A stretch of DNA of 64,000 bases from Elusimicrobia bacterium GWA2_62_23 (GCA_001799635.1 MGTV01000023.1:1-64000), one strand, 5' to 3'; numbered from the stretch's first letter, positions 1-8,570 are shown. Program-made: numbers and translations. The notes: a model not told the origin generated them from the sequence alone.

Positions 1-437
<437 letters not shown>

Positions 438-453
438 GCGGCGTTCCCGACAG

Positions 454-487
454 GCCCCGCCCGTCCTCAAGCGGGCGGGGCTTTTTA
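454..487 (+). terminator. Intrinsic terminator after enolase
   Basis: A perfect 10-bp GC stem (GCCCCGCCCG / CGGGCGGGGC) with an 8-base loop is followed by TTTTTA. It lies between the enolase stop codon and the next gene, so the downstream septum-protein operon needs its own promoter or read-through. Confidence 0.9.
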
Positions 488-519
488 TCCCAGCGGCCCG
501 CGAGGCGGGCCCGGCCCAG

Positions 520-810
520 ATGAAACAGCTCACCCTCAGGTCCAAGCTTAAATACGTCATCATCCTGCTGCTGGCGCTCGTGCTGCTTGGCAACCGCGGC
601 TTCCGCACGCTGGTCAGGAATTACATGGAGTACCGGCGCCTCGGCGCCGAGAAAGTGCGGTTGGAACGCCAGCGCGGCGAGCTGGAGAAGCAGCTAAAGG
701 AAGTGGGCGAGAAGCCCGCCATAGAGCAGGCGGCCCGCACGGACCTGGGGCTGATAAAGCCCGACGAAACGGAATACCGCTTCCCCCCTCCCAAGGATCC
801 GGACAAATGA
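520..810 (+). CDS. Septum formation initiator family protein (FtsB/DivIC-like)
   Basis: A 96-residue bitopic protein. A short basic N-terminus is followed by one hydrophobic helix (about residues 10-25, VIILLLALVLLG), then a charged coiled coil rich in Glu, Lys, Arg and Leu (about 36-64). A conserved-looking tail (AIEQAARTDLGLIKPDE) matches the FtsB/DivIC pattern of R-x-x-L-G-(L/M)-x-x-x-x-E. Such proteins join the FtsL/FtsQ division subcomplex. Its position directly behind enolase matches the eno-ftsB order seen in many bacteria. The stop overlaps the next start by 4 bp. FtsB and DivIC cannot be told apart here. Confidence 0.85.
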   Translation: MKQLTLRSKLKYVIILLLALVLLGNRGFRTLVRNYMEYRRLGAEKVRLERQRGELEKQLKEVGEKPAIEQAARTDLGLIKPDETEYRFPPPKDPDK

Positions 811-1439
811 AGACCAAACAGTTCAAGCTCGGCCCCATGGATAATTTTTCCTACCTCGTCTGGGACGAGGAGACGCTGGACGCGGCCGTGATAGACCCGG
901 CCTGGCAGCCGGAGAAACTGGCCGCCTTCCTGAAGGCGGAAGGCCTGAAGCTGCGGGCCGTACTGCTGACCCACGCCCACCCGGACCATGTCAACGCCGT
1001 GAACTTCTTCACCTCCGGGGACCCGGAACTCCCGGTCCACCTGCACGAGGCCGACCATTTTATGCTGGAAACCGCCCCGAAAACGCTCAAACCGGCCGTG
1101 AACGGGGAAAAGATAGAGGCGGGGGCCCTCAAACTGCTGGTCCTCCACACGCCCGGCCATACCCCCGGCTCGGTCTGCTACCAGGCCGGGGACGCGGTCT
1201 TCACCGGCGATACGCTCTTCATCGGCGAATGCGGCCGGGTGGACCTGCCCGGCTCCAGTCCCGAGGCCCTCTACGACAGTTTCGTGAAACTGGCGGGACT
1301 GCCCGACGGCGCCGTGGTCTTCCCCGGGCACTCCTACAACGGGGACACCTCCACTTTCGGAGTACAGAAGGAATACAACCTCTACCTGAAGCTCGCCCGC
1401 CAGGGCCGCCGGGCGGATTTCCTGAAGGCGGTCTCGTGA
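807..1439 (+). CDS. MBL-fold metallo-hydrolase (glyoxalase II-like)
   Basis: A 210-residue metallo-beta-lactamase-fold hydrolase. The metal motif HAHPDH is at residues 56-61, with further ligands in TPGHTPGS (His117), TGDTLF (Asp135) and FPGHSY (His175). This is the short YcbL/glyoxalase-II-like architecture without the C-terminal substrate-binding domain of true GloB, so the substrate is probably a thioester but is not determined. It overlaps the upstream gene by ATGA and the downstream gene by GTGA, indicating translational coupling. Confidence 0.88.
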   Translation: MKTKQFKLGPMDNFSYLVWDEETLDAAVIDPAWQPEKLAAFLKAEGLKLRAVLLTHAHPDHVNAVNFFTSGDPELPVHLHEADHFMLETAPKTLKPAVNGEKIEAGALKLLVLHTPGHTPGSVCYQAGDAVFTGDTLFIGECGRVDLPGSSPEALYDSFVKLAGLPDGAVVFPGHSYNGDTSTFGVQKEYNLYLKLARQGRRADFLKAVS

Positions 1440-2077
1440 ACGGCTGGGCCGCGGTCTCCGATTTCGACGGCACCATCACCCTGCGCGACGTGGGTGACCA
1501 CCTGCTGCTGCATTACGGCTTCGCGGACAAGAAAACCATAGACGAATCCTACGTCTCCGGCGTCAAGGTGGAAGACTTCATGCGCAGCGCCTTCTCCGGG
1601 GCGGCCCTGACAGAAAAGGTCATTGCCGCTTTCGTGCGGAAAAAAGTGAAGGCGCGGCGCGGCTTCCGTGAGTTCGTGGTCTTCTGCGAAACTTCCGGCG
1701 TACCGTTCGAGATAGCCAGCGGCGGCGTGGACCTGTACGCTGACCCGTTCTTCAAGAAGCACGGCGTCAAGGTGCGCTCTTTCTTCGGCAAGGCCCGGGT
1801 GGTGAAGGGCGGCGTCAGCATCCGCTACCCTTTCCTGCGCCGCCTGGACCTCAGCGCTTTCAAGGAATCCAGGGTGCTGCGCCAGAAGCGGGCGGGCCGC
1901 AAGGTGGTCTTCTTCGGCGACGGCCCCAACGACCTCAAGGCCGCCGCGGCGGCCGACAAGGTGTACGCGGCCGGCCGGCTCTACCGCCTCTGCCGCGAAC
2001 GCGGCATCCCGGTCTCCCCGCTGACGGATTTCAGGAAGGCGGCAGGGTTCATTAAAAAGGAAACGGGCGCCAGCTGA
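1436..2077 (+). CDS. HAD-IB family phosphatase (MtnX/SerB-like)
   Basis: The GTG at 1436 overlaps the preceding TGA stop and begins a 213-residue HAD hydrolase. The frame is open further upstream, but that extension lies inside the preceding gene and has no HAD sequence. Motif I is DFDGT at residues 9-13 (nucleophile Asp9, acid Asp11). Motif II is in IASGG, about 93-97, and motif III/IV is GDGPNDLKAA from residue 161. The small helical cap after motif I fits the MtnX, phosphoserine phosphatase or PhoE-like IB subgroup. Substrate is unassigned and neighbours give no clear hint. Confidence 0.82.
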   Translation: MNGWAAVSDFDGTITLRDVGDHLLLHYGFADKKTIDESYVSGVKVEDFMRSAFSGAALTEKVIAAFVRKKVKARRGFREFVVFCETSGVPFEIASGGVDLYADPFFKKHGVKVRSFFGKARVVKGGVSIRYPFLRRLDLSAFKESRVLRQKRAGRKVVFFGDGPNDLKAAAAADKVYAAGRLYRLCRERGIPVSPLTDFRKAAGFIKKETGAS

Positions 2078-2086
2078 CGCCACACC

Positions 2087-2872
2087 ATGCACCCAGTAAT
2101 TTTCCAGTTCGGTTCCTTCAAGCTCCCGGCCTACGGCCTGCTGGTGGCCTGCGGCTATCTCGCGGCCATCTTCTGGGTCATGCGCAGGGCCAACGGCTCC
2201 GGCTTCAAAAAAGAGGACCTTTCCGACCTCATCTTCTACTCGGTCCTGGCCGGCATGGCCGGGGCCAAGCTCTTTTACGCGGTCACCTACTGGGGCAGCC
2301 TGGGGCCGGACTTCACGTCGCGCCTGTTCTTCCTGCTGCGCACTTTCCAGTACGGCTTCGTCTTCTACGGCGGCCTGCTGTTCGGCGGCGCGGCCTTCTT
2401 CCTGGCGGCCCGCCGCCGCAAGCTGAACGCCCTGAAAGCGGCGGATTTCTTCGCCCCGCCGCTGGCCCTGGGGCACGCCTTCGGCCGGATCGGCTGTTTC
2501 CTGGCCGGCTGCTGCCACGGCCGCCCATCGGACTCGTTCTTCGCTGTGACCTTCACCGACCCGGCCTGCGAAACGGACCCGGCCCTCTTGGGGGTACCGC
2601 TGTACCCAACCCAGCTCATGGAAGCGGCCGGAAACCTGCTCATCTTTTCCATCCTGGTTATGGTCGCGCGCCGCAAGTTCAAGCCGGGCGCCGTGCTGGC
2701 GCTCTACTCCGCGCTCTACTCCGCCCAGCGTTTTCTCATAGAGTTCCTGCGCGGCGACGACCGCGGCGCGTTATTTTTCGGGGCCTCCCCCGCGCAGCTG
2801 ATCTCGCTGGCCGTGCTGGCCGGTTCGGCGGCGCTATTCTTCAGGCTGAAGGCGAACCATGAAAAAAACTAA
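2087..2872 (+). CDS. lgt: Prolipoprotein diacylglyceryl transferase
   Basis: A 261-residue multi-pass inner-membrane enzyme that transfers diacylglycerol from phosphatidylglycerol to the lipobox cysteine of prolipoproteins. The family signature HAFGRIGCFLAGCCHG is at residues 130-145. The YGFVFYGG segment (about 89-96) and the YPTQLMEA and RFLIEFLRGDDRG segments near the C-terminus are also typical. Probable clients in this window are the two lipoproteins at 46988 and 47534. The end overlaps the next start by 14 bp. Confidence 0.96.
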   Translation: MHPVIFQFGSFKLPAYGLLVACGYLAAIFWVMRRANGSGFKKEDLSDLIFYSVLAGMAGAKLFYAVTYWGSLGPDFTSRLFFLLRTFQYGFVFYGGLLFGGAAFFLAARRRKLNALKAADFFAPPLALGHAFGRIGCFLAGCCHGRPSDSFFAVTFTDPACETDPALLGVPLYPTQLMEAAGNLLIFSILVMVARRKFKPGAVLALYSALYSAQRFLIEFLRGDDRGALFFGASPAQLISLAVLAGSAALFFRLKANHEKN

Positions 2873-3773
2873 GACGGTTTACGAAGGCGTACCCCAGCGG
2901 CTGGACGTGTTCCTTTCGGAAACGGGCGAGAACTTCTCCCGCTCCTACGCGCGCAGGCTCATCGAGGAGGGCCTGGCCAAGGTGAACGGCCTGGGCAAAA
3001 AACCCTCCTACATGCTCAATTACGGCGACGAAGTGGAGCTCGCCATCCCCGGCGCCGGAAAAGAACAGAAGGGCTTCGAGGACCTGGTGATCTTCGAGGA
3101 CAAGGCCCTGCTGGCCGTGCATAAGCCGGCCGGCATCGCCGTGCATCCCAACGCCGGCGGCTGGGAGACCAATCCCAAGGCCGCCCTGCTGGGCGAGCCC
3201 ACGCTGGTCTCCATGCTGTTCTCCGCCCGCCCGGAAATGGCCGCGTCGGGCCTGGAACGCCTGGGCCTGGTGCACCGCCTGGACCGCGACACCAGCGGCC
3301 TGATGCTGCTGGCCAAGACGCCCGAAGCGCAGGCCTCGCTTACCGCCGGCTTCAGGGAACGCCTGGTGAAGAAGGTCTATATCGGCGCCGTGGCGGGCGT
3401 GCCGCCGAAGACCGGCGTCATAGACGCCCCCATAGGCCGCGCCAGCGGCTGCAAGAAAATCAAGGTCTGGGAATACGGCCGGGACGCCCTGACCGAATAC
3501 GCGCTGAAAGAGAAGGGCAAGGCTTGCGCCCTGCTCGAGATCTATCCCCGGACCGGGCGCACCAACCAGATCCGCATCCACCTGGCCTACATCGGCCACC
3601 CGATACTGGGCGACAAGATCTACGGCGGGCCCTACGCCCCCCGCATGCTGCTGCATTCGCTCAGCGTGGCCTTCTCGCATCCTTATACCGGGAAAAAGAC
3701 CCGGCTGCAGGCCCCGCTCCCGGCGGATTTCAAAGCCGCCTGGAAGGCCGTCAGCGGGTTGAAAAAGGCCTAG
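2859..3773 (+). CDS. RluA-family pseudouridine synthase
   Basis: A 304-residue protein with an N-terminal S4 RNA-binding domain (about 10-65) and a RluA-type catalytic domain. The catalytic motif HRLDRDTSGL starts at residue 139 (nucleophilic Asp142). Family segments LLAVHKPAGIAVHP and GRTNQIRIHLAYIGHPILGDKIYGG are also present. It isomerises uridines in rRNA or possibly tRNA. Domain layout is closest to RluD/RluC, but target position cannot be read from the sequence. It ends the operon and is followed by a clear terminator. Confidence 0.92.
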   Translation: MKKTKTVYEGVPQRLDVFLSETGENFSRSYARRLIEEGLAKVNGLGKKPSYMLNYGDEVELAIPGAGKEQKGFEDLVIFEDKALLAVHKPAGIAVHPNAGGWETNPKAALLGEPTLVSMLFSARPEMAASGLERLGLVHRLDRDTSGLMLLAKTPEAQASLTAGFRERLVKKVYIGAVAGVPPKTGVIDAPIGRASGCKKIKVWEYGRDALTEYALKEKGKACALLEIYPRTGRTNQIRIHLAYIGHPILGDKIYGGPYAPRMLLHSLSVAFSHPYTGKKTRLQAPLPADFKAAWKAVSGLKKA

Positions 3774-3795
3774 AGCGAAAAGCTTGCCGGCCCCC

Positions 3796-3825
3796 AAAGG
3801 CCCACCGCGAGGTGGGCCTTTTTAC
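3796..3825 (+). terminator. Intrinsic terminator after the pseudouridine synthase gene
   Basis: Stem AAAGGCCCACC / GGTGGGCCTTT with a GCGA tetraloop, running directly into a T-rich tract. It closes the 520-3773 operon. Confidence 0.9.
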
Positions 3826-3842
3826 TTTAACTTAGGGGGGCT

Positions 3843-3872
3843 TTGGTCTGATGCGGGCTCCCCCGCTAAAAA
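3843..3872 (+). promoter_or_regulatory. Weak candidate promoter for the secreted kinase-like gene
   Basis: TTGGTC and TAAAAA are 18 bases apart, 40 bases upstream of the next start codon and just after the terminator. The match is imperfect. The -10 candidate overlaps a 29-base sequence (3860-3888) that resembles one at 43960-43988 next to another promoter. The leader then runs to a GGGGA-type ribosome-binding site before ATG 3912. Confidence 0.3.
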
Positions 3873-3911
3873 GTCATACTGGTAAGGACAGCTATTACGG
3901 GGACATAAAAA

Positions 3912-5168
3912 ATGAAAAAATTCCTTTCCATCGCCATCATAGCCGCGGCCGCCGCCAACGCCGGCGCCGTCAGTTTCGACGACCTGGCCGTGACCGCCGC
4001 CGAACTGCGCCTGACGGCCGCGGAGGCGCCCGCCGCCGTGACGCCTCCGGTCCCGGAACCGGTCAAGCTCAAGATAGGCGTGATCTCAAAAGCGGAGCGC
4101 AAAGAATACATAACCCGCGCCGAGACCTGGCGCCCCGAGACCAAGCTCAACACGGCGGCCATTGATTTCAAGACGGGCCCTTACGGGAAGATGAAATACG
4201 CCCCCGAGGAACTGGTGACCTGCGGCTACGTCCCCATGAAGGAAGCCTACGACGAGGGCCGTCCCAACGGCACCACCCGCAAATTCAAGTGCCGCGACGC
4301 CAAAGGCAAGGAATTCAAAGTGAAATACGGCTCGGATAACGGCGAACTGATGACCGAAGTGGCCTCCAGCTGGATCATGACCGCCATAGGCGCCTACGCC
4401 GACAGGATGTACCCGGTGCGGCTGAACTGCCCCGACTGCCCCTCCGATCCCTTCAAGGACGAGAGCGACCGCGGCGCGTGGACCCAGGGCCAGATGGTGG
4501 TCATCGAGGACAAGATTGGCGAACGCATGGAGTACAAGCCCAACTCCGGCATCGGCTTCGACGAATTCCACCTGATGAACGACCGCGTGGGCGCGGAGGC
4601 CCTCTCCGGCCTGGCGCATTTCCTCGGCAACTCCGACAACAAGGCCCCTAACCAGGCCATCGCCTGCCAGAAGGACGACGTGGTAGCGGGGCCCGGCGGG
4701 AAAGCCGCCTGCGCCAAACCCGTGGCCTACATGCAGGACATGGGCATCAGCTTCGGCGGCCACAAGTTCTACCACAACAGCCGCATGGACTTCGACAGGT
4801 GGGCCAAGGAAAAGATCTGGGACGACCCGCGCGCCTGCGTCATGAACCTCAAGGCCACGCACACCAGTTCCATAAACGGCACGGACCCTTCCGGCCGGGA
4901 CATGCACCAGATCGGCGAACAGGCCCGGCAGCTGCTCATAACCCGCCTCTCGCTGCTTTCCCGGCAGCAGCTCACGGACATCTTCACCGCGGCCAGGGCG
5001 CCCCTGCGCGAACCGCGCCACTCCGCCGGGGAATGGGCGGACCTGTTCCTCTCACGGGTGGAGAAGCTGCGCAGCCCAATGGGCGCCAAGACCCCCGCGG
5101 GCTTCGCCTGCCCTTACTCCGTGGTGCCGCCCAACTCCGCGCCGCAGCCGGACCCGTTCGGCAATTAA
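3912..5168 (+). CDS. Secreted protein with kinase-like (HipA/PI3K-type) motif pattern
   Basis: A 418-residue protein with a signal peptide (about 1-19, cut after NAGA). The core resembles a family of unnamed bacterial secreted proteins with an atypical kinase-like pattern: a lysine in FKVKYG (135-140), a conserved Glu in MTEVASS (147-153), the segment GNSDNKAPNQ (239-248) that looks like a D-x-K-x-x-N catalytic loop, and YMQDMGISFGG (273-283) that looks like a metal-binding D-x-G. Cys-rich spots (LNCPDC and others) suggest disulfides. I infer an extracytoplasmic phosphotransferase-like fold; enzymatic activity is unproven. It is monocistronic between two terminators. Confidence 0.5.
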   Translation: MKKFLSIAIIAAAAANAGAVSFDDLAVTAAELRLTAAEAPAAVTPPVPEPVKLKIGVISKAERKEYITRAETWRPETKLNTAAIDFKTGPYGKMKYAPEELVTCGYVPMKEAYDEGRPNGTTRKFKCRDAKGKEFKVKYGSDNGELMTEVASSWIMTAIGAYADRMYPVRLNCPDCPSDPFKDESDRGAWTQGQMVVIEDKIGERMEYKPNSGIGFDEFHLMNDRVGAEALSGLAHFLGNSDNKAPNQAIACQKDDVVAGPGGKAACAKPVAYMQDMGISFGGHKFYHNSRMDFDRWAKEKIWDDPRACVMNLKATHTSSINGTDPSGRDMHQIGEQARQLLITRLSLLSRQQLTDIFTAARAPLREPRHSAGEWADLFLSRVEKLRSPMGAKTPAGFACPYSVVPPNSAPQPDPFGN

Positions 5169-5181
5169 GCCGGCCCAAAGC

Positions 5182-5209
5182 AAAAAACCCCGGACCGCCG
5201 GGGTTTTTT
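5182..5209. terminator. Bidirectional intrinsic terminator between convergent genes
   Basis: AAAAAACCCCGG and CCGGGGTTTTTT flank an ACCG loop. The A-run and T-run make it usable from both sides: it ends the + gene at 3912 and the - strand Kelch/PorV unit ending at 5234. Confidence 0.9.
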
Positions 5210-5233
5210 ACTTTACGCGGGCCATGCTCAGTG

Positions 5234-6181
5234 TCAGAAAGCCATGGACAAGCTGAACTTCCTGGTGGTGTCCAGCGAGCCGAACGGCGCGAAAGAATAA
5301 TCCATCCTGAACTGCCCGGCGTTGAAGCCGAGGCCGCCGCACAGGGAGCCGGGCGCGCCGCCGGAGCCGGCGGCGTAGCCGCCGCGCAGGGCCAGCGAGT
5401 TGCCCATGGCGTATTCCGTGCCCACCGAAAAAGAGGTGCGGCGGTCGTGCACCAGGCGCTCCACTTCGGCGGCCAGGTTCACCGAGGGCAGCACGGCCCA
5501 GGCCGCGCCGGCGTTAAGGGTCAGGGGCAGGTTCTCGCGGCGCTCGGCGTACTTCAGGCCGCGCCCGAGGTTGCGGGCGGCCAGGCCCAGCGTGACCGGC
5601 GCCGCTGCCAGCTTCTTCACGGCGCCCAGGTCGAAAGCCAGGGCCGAGGCCGTGTAGCCGGAGATGCTGCTGGAAATGTACTTCACCCCCGCGCCGAGGC
5701 TGAACCCGCCGAAACCGCGCGCCAGGGCCAGGCCCACCGACTTGTCGGAAGCGCCGAAACCGCCGGAGCGCTCGCCGCCGGCGCCGCGGCCTTCCAGGGT
5801 GCCGTGGTCCAGCCGGGTAAAGGACACCGCCGCCTTGTAGTCGCCGGCGGGGAAAGCGGCCGCGGCGAAATCGTAGCTGCCGCCCAGGGCCCAGGCGGAA
5901 TGCATCAGGGACACCTCGCGCCTGGCCAGGGCGAGGCCGCCGGGGTTGTAATAGATGGAGTTGGCGTCGTCGGAAAGAGCGGTGTAGGCGGAGCCCATGC
6001 CGGAAGCGCGGGCCCCGGCCCCGATGCTTAAGAATTCCGCCCCGCTCTCCAGCGCCCGCGCGAGCTGCGTGCTGGGGACCAGCAGGAAAGCGGCGAACAG
6101 GACGAAGGCATAGGGCCGCGACAGCCAGTAGATCAGGCTGTTGAGCAGGTCCTTCTTGACGCCGCCGTCCAGGCATTTCAT
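5234..6181 (-). CDS. PorV/PorQ-like outer-membrane barrel protein
   Basis: A 315-residue exported protein. After a hydrophobic leader (about residues 19-42) it has the characteristic N-terminus of PorV/PorQ-like proteins: GAEFLSIGAGARASGMGSAY, then ALSDDANSIYYNPGGLAL. Alternating beta-strands follow to a short aromatic C-terminus (LSMAF). PorV-type barrels are FadL-like and, in type IX secretion, escort cargo to the surface. It lies 3 bases downstream of the Kelch/FlgD-tail gene and is surely co-transcribed with it. The long pre-signal N-terminus is unusual and the true start could be internal. Confidence 0.82.
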   Translation of the reverse strand: MKCLDGGVKKDLLNSLIYWLSRPYAFVLFAAFLLVPSTQLARALESGAEFLSIGAGARASGMGSAYTALSDDANSIYYNPGGLALARREVSLMHSAWALGGSYDFAAAAFPAGDYKAAVSFTRLDHGTLEGRGAGGERSGGFGASDKSVGLALARGFGGFSLGAGVKYISSSISGYTASALAFDLGAVKKLAAAPVTLGLAARNLGRGLKYAERRENLPLTLNAGAAWAVLPSVNLAAEVERLVHDRRTSFSVGTEYAMGNSLALRGGYAAGSGGAPGSLCGGLGFNAGQFRMDYSFAPFGSLDTTRKFSLSMAF

Positions 6182-6184
6182 AGC

Positions 6185-8344
6185 TCACCTTACCACCGCG
6201 AACTTGCCGGTCTTCTTCACCTTCTGCGCGCCCGCCGAGATCTCGGCCAGGTAGTAATAGACCCCGCTGGGGAACTCGCCGCCTAGTGTCAGCTCATAAG
6301 CCCCGCCCGCGCCCGGCGCGCCGCTGAGCGAGCCCTCATGGGCCAGCCGGCCGGAGGCCGAGTACACCTTTACCTGCAGTTTCTCGCCGCCGGAAGCCGC
6401 CACGCGCAGCACCGGCCGCGCTCCGCCCACGGCCGGATTCGGAAAAACATAAGCCTCGCCAACGGTAAAAGCCGCAGCCGGCGGGGCCGCAGCGGGCGCG
6501 GCGCTGAGCACGGCCTGGTACACGGAGAAATGAGAGGTTTCGGCGCTCACGGTCCGGTCGGCCCTGGAGACGGTGGAAGGCAGCGGCTCCCAGTCGCCCG
6601 CCGCGGCGTTCCAGTAGGCCACCTGCAGGGCCTCTTCGTCAGTGCCGGCGGGCAGCGCCGCCGGGTCATAGGGCAGGGAAATGGTAACGGGCGCGTCGAA
6701 AGTCTCGCCGTGGGGCCCGAATTCGAAGGTTTCAGAGGCGGCCTTGAGGCCGCGGGCAGCCAGTTTGGACGAACGTTTCTCCTTCTCCGCCGTACCGACC
6801 GCGACCGCGTCCTCCGGTGCCGCCGTCAGCAGCAGCTCGGGGTTGCCCTTGAAAGCGCCTTTCGGGATGCGCACTTTTACGCCGCCGGGGCCGGTCCTTT
6901 CCCCCTCGCGCTTTTCGAGGCGCGCGGCGAAGACCTTGCGGCTGGAGAGGGCCCGGTTCATGCTTTCACCGGAGAATTCCCTGCCGTCGGAGAGCCTGCC
7001 GGTGATTTTCAGCGAGAACTCCCCCTCGCCAATGACGTCCGCCACCGCCTGGCGGCTGAACTTGAGCATCAGGTAGGTTACACCTTCCAACCCGTCCAGC
7101 CCTTCGGCGTCCCCTGTGTAGAGTTTGCCTGTCCATTTGGGGTCCGGCGCTATGGGCGTCACGGCCTGGCCGTTCACGGCGGCGATCCTGACGCTGTCGG
7201 GCAGCACCGCGGCGGCTTCCGCCTCGGGCAGCCCCAGCACGACGGTAACCCACTTGCCGTTGGAATCCTTGTTGATGGCGGACGGGGACAGTTTCACGAA
7301 AGCTTTCAGCTCGGACTTCGTGCGGGCGAAATAGATGTCCGTAACTGGGTCGTCGAGATAGGCGCGGCCTCCGCCTATGGAGTAGATGAACTCGCCCGAA
7401 GCCGCGGCGGCCGGCGCCACCAGGTTCTGGGGCAGGGCGTGCAGCGGCTGCCACGCGCCCAGGGTCCCGGAGGCGGTGAACGGCGCGAAGTAAACGGCAT
7501 TGGTCACGCCGCCGTCGAACCCGCCCATCAGGTAAACGCTCTTTTCGCCCACGGCCAGGCCGTAGAAGGCCAGGCCGGAAGGCAGCGGCGGCTGGAGGGT
7601 CCAGGCGCCCAGCGTGCCGTCGGGATTTATAGCGGCCGCGTAGACCGCGGAGGAAACGCCGGAGGGAGGGGCGCCGCCTGCGCCGTAGAGGGCGGGGGCG
7701 TTGAAGCCTCCCACCGCGAAGAGCCGGCCGCCGCGGGCGAAGGACCGGTGGCCGAACACCGGTTCCGGCATGGGCAGCTCCCCGCGCCAGGCGCCGAGCG
7801 ACCCGTCCGGGTTAACGGGCACTGAATACACCGAGGCGGTAGCGCCGCTGCCCCGCTCCACGCCGCCCGTCACGTAGAGCCTGTCGCCAAAGACGGCGGC
7901 CGAGTGGGCGGCCACCATGTTGGGCAGCGCGGTCACGGGCTGCCAGCCGGCGAGCGTGCCGTCGGTATTCACGCCGGAAACATAGACGCGGCTGCGCTGG
8001 CCGGCGTAGTTGGAGCCGCCCAGCACGTAGATCCTGTTGTTGTGGACCAGGGAGGCGTGCATGCCGAGGCCGAGGAATTCCGGCATGGGGCTGGCGGACT
8101 GCCAGGCGCCCAGGGTGCCGTCGGGGTTTACCGAGGCGCAGTAGTAAACGCTGTTGAGGAAACCCGTGCCGGAATAGTTGTCGCTCAGGCCGCCGGCCAC
8201 GTAGATGCGGCCGCCGAGGGTCACGGCCGAATGGGACATCAGGGTGCGGGGAAGGGGCCCGGCGGCCTCGAACTGCGCGAAAGCGCAGGCGGGCAGCAGC
8301 AACGCGGCCAGCAGCGTCTTCAGCAGCGGATCCCCGAACCTCAT
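6185..8344 (-). CDS. Secreted Kelch-propeller protein with FlgD/sorting-type C-terminal domain
   Basis: A 719-residue exported protein. The signal peptide is about 1-23. Residues about 30-345 contain roughly six Kelch-type repeats, each with IYVAGG-like strands and a recurrent NPDGTLGAW spacer, predicting a beta-propeller. Residues about 475-610 hold a beta-rich domain resembling ZU5-type modules (VKVRIPKGAFKG, APVTISLPYD). The last about 95 residues begin YVFPNPAVGG and end KFAVVR, resembling FlgD-Ig/T9SS type-A sorting domains. The ATG follows GGGAGG at good spacing. Expression is probably set by the c-di-GMP riboswitch upstream. The partner is the PorV-like gene immediately downstream. Confidence 0.8.
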   Translation of the reverse strand: MRFGDPLLKTLLAALLLPACAFAQFEAAGPLPRTLMSHSAVTLGGRIYVAGGLSDNYSGTGFLNSVYYCASVNPDGTLGAWQSASPMPEFLGLGMHASLVHNNRIYVLGGSNYAGQRSRVYVSGVNTDGTLAGWQPVTALPNMVAAHSAAVFGDRLYVTGGVERGSGATASVYSVPVNPDGSLGAWRGELPMPEPVFGHRSFARGGRLFAVGGFNAPALYGAGGAPPSGVSSAVYAAAINPDGTLGAWTLQPPLPSGLAFYGLAVGEKSVYLMGGFDGGVTNAVYFAPFTASGTLGAWQPLHALPQNLVAPAAAASGEFIYSIGGGRAYLDDPVTDIYFARTKSELKAFVKLSPSAINKDSNGKWVTVVLGLPEAEAAAVLPDSVRIAAVNGQAVTPIAPDPKWTGKLYTGDAEGLDGLEGVTYLMLKFSRQAVADVIGEGEFSLKITGRLSDGREFSGESMNRALSSRKVFAARLEKREGERTGPGGVKVRIPKGAFKGNPELLLTAAPEDAVAVGTAEKEKRSSKLAARGLKAASETFEFGPHGETFDAPVTISLPYDPAALPAGTDEEALQVAYWNAAAGDWEPLPSTVSRADRTVSAETSHFSVYQAVLSAAPAAAPPAAAFTVGEAYVFPNPAVGGARPVLRVAASGGEKLQVKVYSASGRLAHEGSLSGAPGAGGAYELTLGGEFPSGVYYYLAEISAGAQKVKKTGKFAVVR

Positions 8345-8363
8345 GATGCCTCCCTCTGGAAAT

Positions 8364-8412
8364 AAAAAAGCCGAAAGACGAAAGCCTTAAATAAAGACCT
8401 TCATCGTTCGGC
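8364..8412 (-). terminator. Riboswitch expression platform: intrinsic terminator
   Basis: On the minus strand GCCGAA pairs with TTCGGC, and the stem continues inward (GATGAAGGTC with GGCTTTCGTC, with wobbles) to a small AU-rich loop. TTTTTTA follows. It sits between the aptamer and the ATG, with about 20 bases to the start codon. Its 3' arm CTTTCGGC is also perfectly complementary to GCCGAAAG inside the aptamer, and the GCTGCCGAA of its 5' side is repeated at the aptamer 3' end, so alternative folds are possible. Confidence 0.75.
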
Positions 8413-8439
8413 AGCCTGGCCGGCAAATGAACACGCGTA

Positions 8440-8535
8440 CTCAACTTCGGCAGCCCGTCCGGCGTGTGGACCCTTGTCCCTTTAGCCCCGCGGCTTTGCG
8501 CCCCCCGCCTTTCGGCAGGGTTAGCCATTTATCGT
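8440..8535 (-). ncRNA. Cyclic di-GMP-I (GEMM) riboswitch aptamer
   Basis: Read on the minus strand, the leader contains all GEMM-I landmarks in order: AAATGGCTAACC, a stem capped by a GAAA tetraloop (CTGCC-GAAA-GGCGG), the signature GGGCGCAAAGCC, then GGGGCTAAA, a second stem and a closing GGGCTGCCGAA strand. A sigma70-type promoter places the transcription start at its 5' edge and a terminator follows. The G in ATGGCTAAC agrees with c-di-GMP rather than the cGAMP-preferring variant, but ligand specificity cannot be settled by eye. It controls the Kelch/PorV pair. Confidence 0.88.
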
Positions 8536-8541
8536 CCCAAT

Positions 8542-8570
8542 GTTATAGCAGGAAAATCCTTGATTTTCAA
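8542..8570 (-). promoter_or_regulatory. Sigma70-type promoter of the riboswitch leader
   Basis: On the minus strand TTGAAA (8565-8570) and TATAAC (8542-8547) are separated by exactly 17 bases. Initiation 6-8 bases downstream would start the RNA just before the GEMM aptamer. The promoter lies in the 253-base gap between the GH57 and Kelch genes, whose remaining sequence is the aptamer and terminator. Confidence 0.82.

Noticed and set aside
1229-1435. An N-terminal extension of the HAD phosphatase gene
   Set aside because: This part overlaps the MBL hydrolase out of frame and its composition is not protein-like; GTG 1436 fits the coupled start.
5234-8344. Calling the locus a complete type IX secretion system
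   Set aside because: Only PorV-like and C-terminal sorting-like parts are present in the window; core translocon genes are not.
8371-8388. CCGAAAGACGAAAGCC as a short palindrome
   Set aside because: It is a mirror-like repeat and not self-complementary; the real hairpin pairs its ends with sequence at 8401-8412.
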